This document shows, piece after piece, positions 27,025 through 36,900 of a stretch of DNA of 64,000 bases; position 1 is the stretch's first letter, and each line of letters begins with the position of its first letter. Source of the stretch: JAKIYB01 sp964590255 (GTDB taxonomy: Bacteria > Armatimonadota > Hebobacteria > CAIYQO01); NCBI GenBank assembly GCA_964590255.1, contig CAZPYA010000001.1, positions 46,348-110,347 of the forward strand, in the 5' to 3' direction. The translations under genes and the position numbers were made by a program. Under the pieces are notes generated by a model that saw nothing but the letters and a program-made list of their open reading frames with translations, ran no database searches and was not told the DNA's origin.

Positions 27025-30000
27025 ATGCGCATCCACCTGGTGCTAGGCTTGCTGCTGTTGTTCGGCGCGGCGCTGTGCGCGGCACAGGAGCCGGGGACGA
27101 TGGTCTTCACCGCCGGCCGCCTGGCCGAGCTGCTGCCGCTGAAGCAAGGCGAGTTGGTGGAGGACGACGCGGCGGATGCCGGGCGAGTGTTTCAGGTGAA
27201 AACCCCGCTGAACCTCGAGCAGTACGGCGATTTCGGCGTGTTGAAGCCGGGGCTGTTCCGCTTCACCGTGCGGGCGAAGCTCACCGAACCGGCGCCCCAC
27301 GGCGTTACGCTCACCATGGCCTGCTGGAACCCGCACGGCAGCGCTACCTCCTTCCGCAACGAGGCGACCATCACCGGCGACGATTTCCCCGCCGTCGGCG
27401 AATACGTCAACATCAGCCGCGACTTCCGCATCGGCGTGAAGGGCATCCAATACGGCATCTTCCTGCGTGGCGGTTGGCCGGGGCTGCGCATCGAAAGCTT
27501 CGCCATCGCCGCCGTCAGCCCCGCCCCGGTAGAAATCGCCCGCGTGTGGCCGGAAAAGCTGCTCTACCGGCTGGATGAAACAGGCAAGGTGCTGGTCTAC
27601 CTGCGCAACAACACCGAGACGCCGCAGACCGTGCGGCTGGTGATGGCAGTGGAGAGCGGGCTGACGCAGTCCGTCGGCCTGTATAACGCCGACGTCACCG
27701 TGGGCGTGCCCACCGCCGAGCAACGCCTGCGGCAGACCGACGTGCAGACGGTGGCGGTGCCGCTGCCGCCCCAGCCGGAATACGGCCACCGGGTGACGGC
27801 GCGCCTGTACCCCGCCGGCGACAAGCCGCAGCCACCGCTGGGGCCGGAGGTGGCCGACTACTTCTACACCAGCAACCGCCCGGTGCAGCTCGGACAGTAT
27901 GGCGGGGTGAATATCAACGAGCCGTATGCCGCGACGAATCTGGATATCGTACAGATGCATCGCCGCTTCTACTTCCCGGTGCTGGAGTTTATGTTCTGGG
28001 CGCCGTGCGAGCTGTCCCTGCTCACCCCGCCGCCGGGCACGGACCGCTGGTGGAGCGGCCAGACGCTGAAGCAGCTTGCCACCGCGCAGATGAAGGCCTA
28101 CATCGCCGCCGCCCATGCCAACGGGATGCAGTGCGTCAGCTACGCCGACTACAACATCATCTACAGCTACCGCATCGTCGACACCTTCCGCCGGCTACCG
28201 GATAGCGTGGGCTGGGACGTGAACAGCAGCCTGCTGGCCTACGAGGTGAAAAATATCGACGCCCAGCGGCGCGAGAACGACGCCGAGCGCAAGACCATGG
28301 AGGCGCGCGGCATCTACGGGCCCATCGCCAGCCACCCGAAGCTGCTGAAGCTGCACGGCGACCAGCTTGAAGCCGCCATCAAGGCGCTAGACTGGGATGG
28401 CTACCGCTGGGACGACCCGGTGGACTACGACCGCCCGAGGACCGATATCTTCGGCCGCCAGGCGCCATATACCGGCTACACGAACGCCGGGATGATCGAA
28501 TATCTGCGCGGGCGGGTGCGGGGGAGGAAACCGGGAGCATTCTTCGGGCACAACATGGATTGGAATCAGGAAGAAAAGCCCGACCCGGCGAAGAACGTGC
28601 CGCCCTACTACACCGAATACCTGCGCGACGGCAGCTTCGCGCTGCAGGAAGCGGAGACGAATTTTGCCGTGCGCAACCGCTGGCCGTGGACGCGCTGGGC
28701 CGAGCTGACGGAGCGCGCCGGGCGCAACGCCTATCGCTACGGCGGCGAGCAATACGTCATCATCGACCGCAACAACAGCGCGTTGGAGATGAATTACCTC
28801 ATCGGGTTGCTCACCGCCGGTGGCTGCCACATCGCCTACGGCGTGCCAGAAAGCTGCATCCCCTACATGCGGCTCATCTGCCGCTACAGCGACCTGTTCT
28901 ACGGCGACAACCGCCACTTCCCCGATCCCGACGCCACGCTGAAGGTAGACGACGGCGGCAAACTATGGTGGAAGCGCTACGTGCGCTATCGCGCCACCGC
29001 GCCGGGGCGGCGCACCTATTATGTGCACCTGTTCAACCCGCCCACGGCGGAGCGGATGAACGAGCCAAACCCGCAGCCCCCCGCGCCCGCGGCGAACGTG
29101 CGCCTCACCTGGACGCTGCCGGCGGGGTGGAAGGCAACAGCGGCCTATGCCATCACCGCCGACGCCCCGGGCGCGGTGGAGGCGGTGGTGAATCCCACGC
29201 CCACCTGCACCTACACGGCCTTCACGCTGGGTCGCGCGCTGGAGCGCCGGCCGCTGGCGCTGGCGGGAACCGCGGTGACGGTACCGAGCGTGAAGCAGTG
29301 GAGCATCGTGGCGGTGGAGTGCACCGGCCCGGCGGACGCCCCCGAGCCGAACGAACGGCTGGCGCTGCCGCCCGCGCCGCCGCTGCCGGACTTGACCGCC
29401 CCCGTGGTCGCGCAGAAGGCGCCGGTGAAGCCGCTGGGCACCTTCCAGGATCGCCGGTATACCGCCGCGCGCTTCGCGGGCAACAAGGCGCTGGCAACGC
29501 TGGTCGACGACCCGGCGGCGAGCGCCGGCACGGCCGCGCGCGTCATCGCCCGAGGCAACATCGAGTTTTATGAGTTCCCCGAGGGCACCATGCCGGCGGG
29601 ACTGTACCGCTTCGCCCTGCGCCTGCGCGTGGACAAACCGCTGCCGGAGGGGGCGAAGCTGCTCGTCTCCGCGTGGAGCCCCAACGGCTCGCCGAAGGCC
29701 TTCCGCGTGAGCGCGCCGTTGGACGTGGCCGGCCTCACCCCCGAGCAGGGGTACAAGGAGTTCGCCTGCGAGCTGGAACTGGGCGACGCCCGCGTGCAGA
29801 CCGGCGTGCAGATCGCGAATTTTACCGAGGGGATGGTGGTGGATACCTTCACCATCGCCCAGACGCAGCTTTACCCGGACAGCAAGCGGATGACATGGGA
29901 GCCGGGGAACACCTGGCCGGAGACCAAACCGGATCCGGCGCGCCCGGAAAACGCCGCCGGCCGGCGGGCGTGGTATGGGCGCGGCCTCTTTTACGAGCAC

Positions 30001-30630
30001 TATCACCTGGATGAGGCGCTGGGGATGATGCTCGGCGCCACCATGACGCACGCCGACCATGTGGTATGGCGCGACCGCCGCGGCTGGGACACGGCCCCCT
30101 TCCCGAAGACGCCGGAAGAGCTGATGGGCTACGATCTGGTCGTCATTGCCAACGTCGACCTGAAAACCTTCTCCCTGCTGCAGCGCGACTGGCTGCGCGG
30201 CTACGTGCGCGACGGCGGCAAGCTGCTGCTGCTCGGTGGCCCCTACGGCTTCGGCCGCGGCTTCTGGCAGGATTCCGATATCCTCGCCGAACTCATCCCG
30301 GCGACGCTGGAACCCTACGACCTGCGCGTGGTGGGCGAGAAAACGCCCGTTCCGCTTGTACCCGTCACCGCCTGGGCAAAGGCGGCGACGAGTTGGAAAT
30401 CAAAGCCCGTCACCGCCTGGATGCACGCGGTGAAGCCGAAGCCCGGCGCCACCGTGCACGTCACCGCCGCCGGCCTCCCCGCGCTCATCACTGCGCCTTA
30501 CGGCAAGGGCGCCGTGGCCCTTGTCACCGTCGCCCCCCTCGGCGACCCACCGGCGGGCAGCACCCCCTTCTGGAAGAGCGCGGATTGGACGGCGCTGATG
30601 GCGGGGTTGGGGCAGGTGCTGATGAAGTAG
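27025..30630 (+). CDS. Large exported putative glycosidase with duplicated accessory module and amidotransferase-like C-terminus
   Basis: 1201 residues from ATG 27025 (AGAGGTGA upstream). Signal peptide MRIHLVLGLLLLFGAALCAA. Residues about 27-170 and about 805-950 are homologous: GLFRFTVRAKLTEPAPHGVT against GLYRFALRLRVDKPLPEGAK, and MACWNPHGSATSFR against SAWSPNGSPKAFR. Between them (about 290-640) is a TIM-barrel-like region (MDWNQEEKPDP, YRWDDPVDYDRP, RYGGEQYVIIDRNNS) of the kind seen in unassigned glycoside hydrolases. Residues about 1030-1080 (YDLVVIANVDL, GYVRDGGKLLLLGGPYG) resemble a glutamine-amidotransferase-like fold. The specific activity is unknown. Confidence 0.65.
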   Translation: MRIHLVLGLLLLFGAALCAAQEPGTMVFTAGRLAELLPLKQGELVEDDAADAGRVFQVKTPLNLEQYGDFGVLKPGLFRFTVRAKLTEPAPHGVTLTMACWNPHGSATSFRNEATITGDDFPAVGEYVNISRDFRIGVKGIQYGIFLRGGWPGLRIESFAIAAVSPAPVEIARVWPEKLLYRLDETGKVLVYLRNNTETPQTVRLVMAVESGLTQSVGLYNADVTVGVPTAEQRLRQTDVQTVAVPLPPQPEYGHRVTARLYPAGDKPQPPLGPEVADYFYTSNRPVQLGQYGGVNINEPYAATNLDIVQMHRRFYFPVLEFMFWAPCELSLLTPPPGTDRWWSGQTLKQLATAQMKAYIAAAHANGMQCVSYADYNIIYSYRIVDTFRRLPDSVGWDVNSSLLAYEVKNIDAQRRENDAERKTMEARGIYGPIASHPKLLKLHGDQLEAAIKALDWDGYRWDDPVDYDRPRTDIFGRQAPYTGYTNAGMIEYLRGRVRGRKPGAFFGHNMDWNQEEKPDPAKNVPPYYTEYLRDGSFALQEAETNFAVRNRWPWTRWAELTERAGRNAYRYGGEQYVIIDRNNSALEMNYLIGLLTAGGCHIAYGVPESCIPYMRLICRYSDLFYGDNRHFPDPDATLKVDDGGKLWWKRYVRYRATAPGRRTYYVHLFNPPTAERMNEPNPQPPAPAANVRLTWTLPAGWKATAAYAITADAPGAVEAVVNPTPTCTYTAFTLGRALERRPLALAGTAVTVPSVKQWSIVAVECTGPADAPEPNERLALPPAPPLPDLTAPVVAQKAPVKPLGTFQDRRYTAARFAGNKALATLVDDPAASAGTAARVIARGNIEFYEFPEGTMPAGLYRFALRLRVDKPLPEGAKLLVSAWSPNGSPKAFRVSAPLDVAGLTPEQGYKEFACELELGDARVQTGVQIANFTEGMVVDTFTIAQTQLYPDSKRMTWEPGNTWPETKPDPARPENAAGRRAWYGRGLFYEHYHLDEALGMMLGATMTHADHVVWRDRRGWDTAPFPKTPEELMGYDLVVIANVDLKTFSLLQRDWLRGYVRDGGKLLLLGGPYGFGRGFWQDSDILAELIPATLEPYDLRVVGEKTPVPLVPVTAWAKAATSWKSKPVTAWMHAVKPKPGATVHVTAAGLPALITAPYGKGAVALVTVAPLGDPPAGSTPFWKSADWTALMAGLGQVLMK

Positions 30631-30660
30631 GCGAATTGGCGGGCGAGACAGGTGCTGTTG

Positions 30661-30778
30661 TCGGCCCCCCTCCCCGGCCCTCCCCCCGTTCTCTCCGCTG
30701 CGCTCCGCGAACAGGGGGAGGGAGCGAACTATACATACCCCCTCCCCCTATACACACAGGGCACGGGGGGGAGGGTCG
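30661..30778. repeat. Repeat family B, long composite copy
   Basis: Starts TCGGCCCCCCTCCCCGGCCC and ends GGGGGGGAGGGTCGA, with internal inverted segments (CCCCCGTT...AACAGGGGG). The first 30 bases match 37081-37110 almost exactly. It marks the left edge of the AT-rich island. Confidence 0.65.
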
Positions 30779-30908
30779 ATTATGTAATCGTTCACTCTTC
30801 CTATACCCGAACGCCACTTAACCCTGGCTGTGTGGCTCTACAAATAGGATTGTTCAAACGATGGTGGCCCGCATATTGTTGAATAATTCAAATAACCGTA
30901 TCACTTAT

Positions 30909-31673
30909 TTAGACTATACTAATCGAAATATTTGTAGTATATTGATCCATTGTAGCTACAGCTTCTCCTCCAGTAAATACCCACGCACGGAGTAACATAT
31001 ATGCATCGATATACAGTTTACCTTTTCCAATTCCACTATCATTATAAAAGAAACCTTGTATCTCGCGCGAATATGGATGAAGTGCAACTCCGGTTAAAAA
31101 TATAGCATGATCAGCAATATACTCACTGCTTTCCCATCGATCAAAGGAAGATAGATTCATAATTAAGTTATGCCAATCAATCCCAGATCTTCCTTGATTT
31201 GCGTGGTAAGATGATGAAATATCATCAATAATTTCATTGTTTGTTGATAATATAATGCCGTGACCATCAATAATCATATTTGATAGCCATGCTAATTCCA
31301 TGTGAGTGTAGGGGTGAGATTTCATTCCAAAATGATTTAATATCGATACCCACTGCTTAGATGTAGAACCGCCTTCATCATCACAGTAATTCATATCACG
31401 AGCATATTCAACGATTTCATCTTCAGTGACATATTTCCCAAAACTATTGAGAAGTTGCTCACATGCGACTAAACCACAAGTTCCTTCCATGTCATAGCAG
31501 TTATCTCCTTGCATGTGACACAATGGCGCAAATGCATGCGGGTATCCATAAACGATTACCTGTCGACTATCATCTAAATAGTGAAGATATGGGGTGGAAA
31601 AATCTGATAGTCGATTATATTGGCATAAACACTTTTCACTTATTTGGACGAGTGACTCCAGTTCGAGTTGCAT
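30909..31673 (-). CDS. C39/papain-like cysteine peptidase-fold protein
   Basis: 254 residues from ATG 31673, which has AAAGGAG six bases upstream. EGTCGLVACEQLLN carries the putative nucleophile Cys66, with Gln55 a possible oxyanion residue. TEDEIVEYARD and GGSTSKQWVSILNHFGM follow. HAIFLTGVALH supplies His189 and FFYNDSG supplies Asn211/Asp212. This order matches C39-like peptidases, and the TCG...TxxxVxxYA...GGxT pattern resembles those at the C-termini of polymorphic toxins. No signal peptide and no ABC transporter domain, so it is a free cytoplasmic protein. Codon use is AT-rich, unlike everything around it. It is the second gene after the NYN nuclease (46-bp gap) and probably co-transcribed. 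Confidence 0.7.
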   Translation of the reverse strand: MQLELESLVQISEKCLCQYNRLSDFSTPYLHYLDDSRQVIVYGYPHAFAPLCHMQGDNCYDMEGTCGLVACEQLLNSFGKYVTEDEIVEYARDMNYCDDEGGSTSKQWVSILNHFGMKSHPYTHMELAWLSNMIIDGHGIILSTNNEIIDDISSSYHANQGRSGIDWHNLIMNLSSFDRWESSEYIADHAIFLTGVALHPYSREIQGFFYNDSGIGKGKLYIDAYMLLRAWVFTGGEAVATMDQYTTNISISIV

Positions 31674-31719
31674 AATATCTCCTTTTACGCGCAAGGCGCG
31701 ATAAACCAAGTTTGTCTAA

Positions 31720-32274
31720 TTAGCGTTTCGTAACTATTCCGTTGTATGATATTTTCCATGTATTTACAGATCGATTCGGTACAGTCGGTTCTTTCCAATA
31801 TCTATTGATAATAGCTGAATCATCAATCTCGGATGTATAAAAGAAATAATCGCATGCGTCATATAATGAAATGCCAACCGATTTCTTTACACCAATGCCT
31901 ATAACAGTTCGCTGTGACGATCTTAAACACTTAGCTGCATACGTAAAATCGCTATCTCCTGAGAATATAGCTACCATTTTTACATCATTGCAGACATCAA
32001 TAATATACTGACAATACATAGCCATCATCATATCGGCTGCATTTTTACCCCGATAATTATTTTCAATAGGTTTTTTCTGGATTGCTAGTTCTGCAAACTC
32101 ACTCATGAATTGTACGCAAGATGGTTTATTCCAATGCCCATATGCTATTGCATCAATAGAATATCCACGTTTAGCAACAGCAGAAAAGAATGGTTTAAAT
32201 GAAAAATCATCTTTTGAATTGAGAAATAAATTTTCTGCATCAATGAGAATTACCGCTTTTTTATTCGTGTTCAT
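31720..32274 (-). CDS. NYN/PIN-like nuclease (LabA/DUF88 type)
   Basis: 184 residues. VILIDAENLF (Asp12, Asn15), GKNAADMMMAMYC (Asp81) and FSGDSDFTYAAKCLRSS (Asp107, Asp109) are the conserved acidic motifs of NYN-domain RNases, followed by GIGVKKSVGISLYDACDYF. The domain occupies residues 5-150; the last 30 residues are a short tail. Probably a metal-dependent ribonuclease in the cytoplasm. ATG 32274 has GGAG about ten bases upstream. It lies within the AT-rich island and is the first gene of the pair with the C39-like protein. A hairpin with a long U-run precedes it. Confidence 0.85.
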   Translation of the reverse strand: MNTNKKAVILIDAENLFLNSKDDFSFKPFFSAVAKRGYSIDAIAYGHWNKPSCVQFMSEFAELAIQKKPIENNYRGKNAADMMMAMYCQYIIDVCNDVKMVAIFSGDSDFTYAAKCLRSSQRTVIGIGVKKSVGISLYDACDYFFYTSEIDDSAIINRYWKEPTVPNRSVNTWKISYNGIVTKR

Positions 32275-32286
32275 TTAGGCTTTCTC

Positions 32287-32341
32287 CAAAAAAATAAAAT
32301 AAAAAAATACCTCGCAGAAAAAATCTTGCGAGATATTTTTT
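32287..32341 (-). promoter_or_regulatory. Hairpin plus U-run in the leader of the NYN gene
   Basis: Minus strand: CTCGCAAGATTTTTTCTGCGAG (32332-32311, a 6-bp stem extended past a bulge) is followed by a run of about 20 almost pure U (32308-32288), then GGAG and the NYN start. In this orientation it has the form of a terminator or attenuator inside the leader. The other strand also has T-rich sequence after the stem (32336-32341), so it could instead stop outside transcription in both directions. Confidence 0.5.
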
Positions 32342-32718
32342 ATTTCCCTGCAACATTAAATAATTTTCAATGCAGCGGGATACTAGATGTTGTTCTCCCC
32401 CGAAGGAAGATTAGCCTGGTAAGGCCGGCGAGAGCATATTGGATACGCCGCCGCAACCCCATGACCAAATCATATCCTATGCCTCTCCCCTTGTCAATAG
32501 GTATTTGGGCCAATATACAATCTTTTTCTACCTGGACTTATTGTCCGCAGGCTCTGTTAATCATGACACATGAAATGGATATATCGGTGCTGTCTGGCGT
32601 ATGAATCAGGTACCATGCTTACCCAGCCTGACATCAACCCGTCTGGAGTCTGGTATCAAAGCATCGGCCCCCGGTTTCCCAGGGGCCGTGGGGTCAGGTG
32701 GAGCTGAATCAGCAGAGG
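32342..32718. other. Non-coding part of the AT-rich island
   Basis: About 375 bp between the NYN gene and the lipoprotein at 32719. It includes CCCTGCA...TGCAGCGGG (about 32346-32380) and GGCCGGCG...CGCCGCC (about 32422-32455), both able to pair, so a structured RNA is possible. I recognise no known RNA family and trust no reading frame here. Confidence 0.35.
32666..32687 (-). terminator. Hairpin after the lipoprotein gene
   Basis: Minus strand GGCCCCTGG-GAAA-CCGGGGGCC, a 9-bp stem with a GNRA tetraloop and one wobble, 32 bp past the stop at 32719. There is no U-run, so termination is plausible but not certain. Confidence 0.5.
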
Positions 32719-33540
32719 TTACTTCTGGTCGCGCACGTCCAGTTTCACGTCCGCGCGATTGAACTCCACGTGGGTATCGCTGGTGAAGGCGGCCTGTTTG
32801 TTCACCACGGGCACGGTCTTTGTCATCGGGCCGGCGACTTTTGTGTTGTCTCGGTACAGGTTGACGGTGAGCATCACTTTGCCGTCCGCCGGCGGCACGG
32901 CGCGGCGGCCGTTCCAGCGCAGGGTGAGCATGGAGCCATCCAGCCGGTAGAGGCGGGTGCGGCGTACTTTTCCCACGTTCAGGCGGTAGGAGTTGGGCAG
33001 CGTCCAGCTTGCCGGACGGCCGGCGTGCACGCTGAACTGCACGTCAAAACCGGTGATGCGCAGCCGGCAGGGCAGCGCGCGGGTCAGCGCCTGCGCGTCG
33101 TCCTCCAGGTTCAGCGCGGTGTCGGGACTCAGCCGGATGGCGTGGGTGCCGGCGGGCAGCGCCGCCGACTGCAGGCTGGTCACCTGCGAAGCATTTTTCA
33201 CCAGGATCATGCTGCCGGCGGCGGCGCCGGTGTTGCCCAGGTCCACGTCCAGCTTCGGCGCGGCGCCATCCGTGGTGATGGTGTTGCCTTCCGACGTTTC
33301 CATGGTCGGGCCGGGCAGCGTGGCGACCGCCTCTGTCGAGTCGGCGGGCTTCACGACGGCGTCGGCCAGCGTGGCGTCAGTCACGTCTGCCGGATCTTCC
33401 AGCGTCGTGGTGAAGGCGACCGGCTCTACCACTTCACTGATCGCTGTGCTGTCGGATGCGCAGCCATAGAGCATGAAGCCAACGAGCACAATGGCGAGCA
33501 GACCCCCGAACGTGCGGCAGACGGATGCGAGATCGAACAT
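32719..33540 (-). CDS. Lipoprotein of unknown function
   Basis: 273 residues from ATG 33540, which has AAGGGGGAA upstream; upstream in-frame starts lack one. The signal sequence ends with the lipobox L-Y-G-C (Cys26). A Thr/Asp/Glu-rich linker (about 27-95) leads to a beta-rich domain of about 180 residues (HAIRLSPDTALNLEDDAQAL, SYRLNVGKVRRTRLYRLDGS, KVMLTVNLYRDNTKV). I recognise no family. Normal GC-rich codon use shows that the AT-rich island ends before this gene. Confidence 0.72.
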   Translation of the reverse strand: MFDLASVCRTFGGLLAIVLVGFMLYGCASDSTAISEVVEPVAFTTTLEDPADVTDATLADAVVKPADSTEAVATLPGPTMETSEGNTITTDGAAPKLDVDLGNTGAAAGSMILVKNASQVTSLQSAALPAGTHAIRLSPDTALNLEDDAQALTRALPCRLRITGFDVQFSVHAGRPASWTLPNSYRLNVGKVRRTRLYRLDGSMLTLRWNGRRAVPPADGKVMLTVNLYRDNTKVAGPMTKTVPVVNKQAAFTSDTHVEFNRADVKLDVRDQK

Positions 33541-33983
33541 GTGGTTCCCCCTTGAGTTGAATTCAGGCGTAATACGAGTGCAATAACTGGACACGTCAGC
33601 TGCAGCCGAAAGGGGGAGGGATCGGCTCTCGCCACACCGGGAGAAGATGCGGTCACATGGTTATTCCACGGATCGGGGGTTTATGAGAGATAACATGAGA
33701 AAATATATAATTGATGTTAACTATACGAGGGGTTGGTATGGTATGGGACGCGAAAGTGGGACATTGTGCCTAATCGGACCCCTCCCCCTGCCCCCTCCCC
33801 GAACCGGGCGAGGGGGAAAGGCTATATAGTTATTTTCACCCAGCTCATGCTTTTCATCTCCATCAACCCCCTCGCCCGGCTCGGAGAGGGGGCAGGGGGA
33901 GGGGTCCGAACGAAAGTTGCCGGCAGGGAACAGCCCCCCATCCGTCGAATATCGTCTCGTCACTTTTCGTGAAGGAGCGTTTC
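33541..33983. other. Intergenic region between divergent genes, holding repeat B
   Basis: About 440 bp between the minus-strand lipoprotein and the GH2 gene. The composite repeat occupies 33775-33908. Bases about 33670-33740 are AT-rich and could hold promoters for either gene. The GH2 Shine-Dalgarno GAAGGAG is at the right edge. Confidence 0.4.
33775..33908. repeat. Repeat family B, composite inverted repeat with unique spacer
   Basis: The 42-nt left arm (CGGACCCCTCCCCCTGCCCC to CGGGCGAGGGGG, 33775-33816) and right arm (33867-33908) are nearly perfect inverted repeats around a 50-bp AT-rich spacer. The arms match those at 54216-54350, but the spacer differs completely. Confidence 0.75.
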
Positions 33984-36900
33984 ATGCACGACTGGGAGAA
34001 CCCCCACCTGCTGCAGATGAACCGGGAGCCGGCGCACGCGGCGCTGCTGCCGTATGCGGACGCCGCGGCGGCGCTGACGAGCGAGCGCGCGGCGTCGGAC
34101 CGCTTCCGGCTATTAAACGGTCGCTGGGCGTTTTATTATTGCGCGTCGCCGAACGAAGTGCCGGATGGCTTCCCCGAGCCGGACTACCCCACCGAGGACT
34201 GGGACACCCTCCCCGTGCCGAGCAACTGGCAGATGCACGGCTACGGCGCGCCGAACTATACGAATGTGGCGTATCCCTATCCCGTCGACCCGCCGCGCGT
34301 GCCGCAAATGAACCCGGTGGGCCTTTATCGCCGCGTCTTCACCTTGCCCGAGGCGTGGGCAGATCAGCAGGTGTTTCTCACCTTCGAAGGCGTCGATTCC
34401 GCGTTTTATGTGTGGCTGAATGGCGAGATGGTCGGCTATAGCCAGGTAGCGCACATGCCGACGGAGTTCAACCTCACCCCGTATCTCGTCGACGGCGAGA
34501 ACCTGCTGGCGGTGCAGGTGTTCCAGTGGTCGGACGGCAGCTACCTGGAAGACCAGGATATGTGGCGGCTGAGCGGCATTTTCCGCGATGTCTATCTCAC
34601 CGCCACCCCGTCCCTGCGCCTGCGCGACGCCCGCGTGCGCACGACCTTCGACGCCGCGTATGCCGACGCCACCCTCGACCTGCAGGTGGCGGTAATGAAC
34701 TACGCCGACGCCGCGGCAAATGCCGCGGTGACGATGCAACTGCTGGACGACGCCGGCCAGACGGTGGCCGAGGGGCCGGTAGGCGCGACGTCCGTCGCCG
34801 GCGGCGAGGAAGCGCTGCTCGCATTGGCGGTGCCGGTATCGCGACCGAAGCAATGGTCCGCCGAAGCGCCGAACCTCTACACGTTGCTGCTCACGCTGAC
34901 CGGGCCGGACGGCGCTACGGAGGTCGTGCGCGTGCTGGTGGGTTTCCGCCAGATCGAGGTGAAGGAGCAGCAACTCCTTATCAACGGCCGCTCGGTGAAG
35001 CTACGCGGCGTGAACCGCCACGACACCCACCCCGACCTGGGTCATACCGTGCCGCTGGAGATGATGGTGCGCGACATCGTGCAGATGAAGCGCCACAACA
35101 TCAACACCGTGCGCACTTCGCACTATCCCAACGACCCGCGCTGGTACGACCTGTGCGACCGCTACGGCCTGTACGTCGTCGACGAGGCGGACCTCGAGAC
35201 GCATGGCTTCTGCTTTACCGGTGACCTGAACGAGCTGTCCAACCATCCCGACTGGAAAGACGCCTATCTCGACCGCGCCATCCGCATGGTCGAGCGCGAC
35301 AAGAATCACCCCAGCATCATCTTCTGGTCGCTGGGCAACGAGTCGGGTTACGGGGATAACCACGCGGCAATGGCCGCCTGGATTCACGCCAATGATCCCA
35401 CCCGTCTGGTGCATTACGAGGGCGCCACCGGTTGGGGCAAGCCGGAAGACCTGGAGCGCGTGCGCACGGTGGTGGACGTGGTGAGCGAAATGTATACCGC
35501 CGTCGACCGCCTCATCGAGCACGCGCAGGTGACCGACGACCCGCGCCCCTTCTTCCTCTGCGAATACGCCCACGCCATGGGCAACGGCCCGGGCAACCTG
35601 AAGGAATACTGGGAGGCGATCCGCCAGTACCCGCGGCTCATCGGCGGCTGCATCTGGGAATGGGTGGACCACGGCATCCGCCAGCACACCGACGGCGGCG
35701 AGGAATGGTTCGCTTACGGCGGCGACTTCGGCGACAAGCCCAACGACGGCAACTTCTGCATCGACGGGCTGAACTTCCCCGACCGCATCGCCCACAGTGG
35801 GTTAATCGAATATAAGAAGATCCTCGAGCCGGTGCACGCGGAAGCGATGGACCTGGCCGCCGGCACGGTGCGGCTGACCAACCGCAACGACATCGTCTCG
35901 CTGGCCGGGCTGCAGGGCGTCTGGTGGATCGAGGCGGACGGCCAGGTGCTGCGGCGCGGCGCTGTGCCGATGCCGGAGATCGCCGCCGGGCAGAGCGCCG
36001 AGGTAGCGCTGCCCTACACGCTGCCCATGGCGACGCCGGGCACGGCATACTGGCTGAACCTGTCCTTCACCCTCGCCGGCCCCACGGACTGGGCGCCCGC
36101 CGGTTACGAGCTGGCCTGGGCGCAGTTCCCGCTGCCCGTCGCCGCCCCCGCGCCGGTGCTGTCCGCCGCGGGCATGCCGGCCATCGAGGTGGAGGAGGCG
36201 TCGGACTGGATCGCCCTCTTCACCGAGGAATCGCGCCTGCTCATCGACAAATTCACCGGCAGCCTGCTGGCCTGGGAGTACCAGGGCGAACCGCTGCTGC
36301 TGGAAGGCCCGCGCCTGCAGGTGTGGCGCGCGCCCACCGACAACGACGTGCACATCGCCAAGGAGTGGCGTAACGCCGCCTACGATCGCCTCATTCCGCG
36401 CACCGATCGCGTGGCGCTGGAAGAAGGGGAGGGCTGCATCCGGCTGGCGGTCGACCTTACGCTGGGCGGCTATACCAGCAAGCCGGACTTCACCTGCGCG
36501 CACCGGTATGCGTTCTACGGCTCCGGTGACGTGGTGATCGAGACGACGCTCACCCCGCTGCGCGAACTGCCGGTGCTGCCGCGCGTGGGCCTGCGCCTGC
36601 GCCTGCCGGGGGCGCTGGACCGCTTCGCCTGGTACGGCCGCGGCCCGCACGAGAGCTACTGCGACCGCCAGGAGAGCGCGCGTATGGGCGTCTACCGCGG
36701 CACCGTGCAGGAGCAGTATGTGCCCTACGTCTTCCCGCAGGAGAACGGCAACAAGACGAACGTGCGCTGGGCGGCGGTGACGGACATCCGCGGCCTGGGC
36801 CTGCTCGCCGTCGGCCAGCCAACGCTGGAGGTGAGCGCCCACCACTACACCGCCGAGGACTTCACCGAGGCTAAGCACACCTACGATTTGGTGCGCCGCC

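Noticed and set aside
32326..32604. A 92-codon plus-strand frame in the AT-rich island
   Set aside because: No ribosome binding site, no similarity, and it overlaps the terminator-like hairpin; more likely non-coding.
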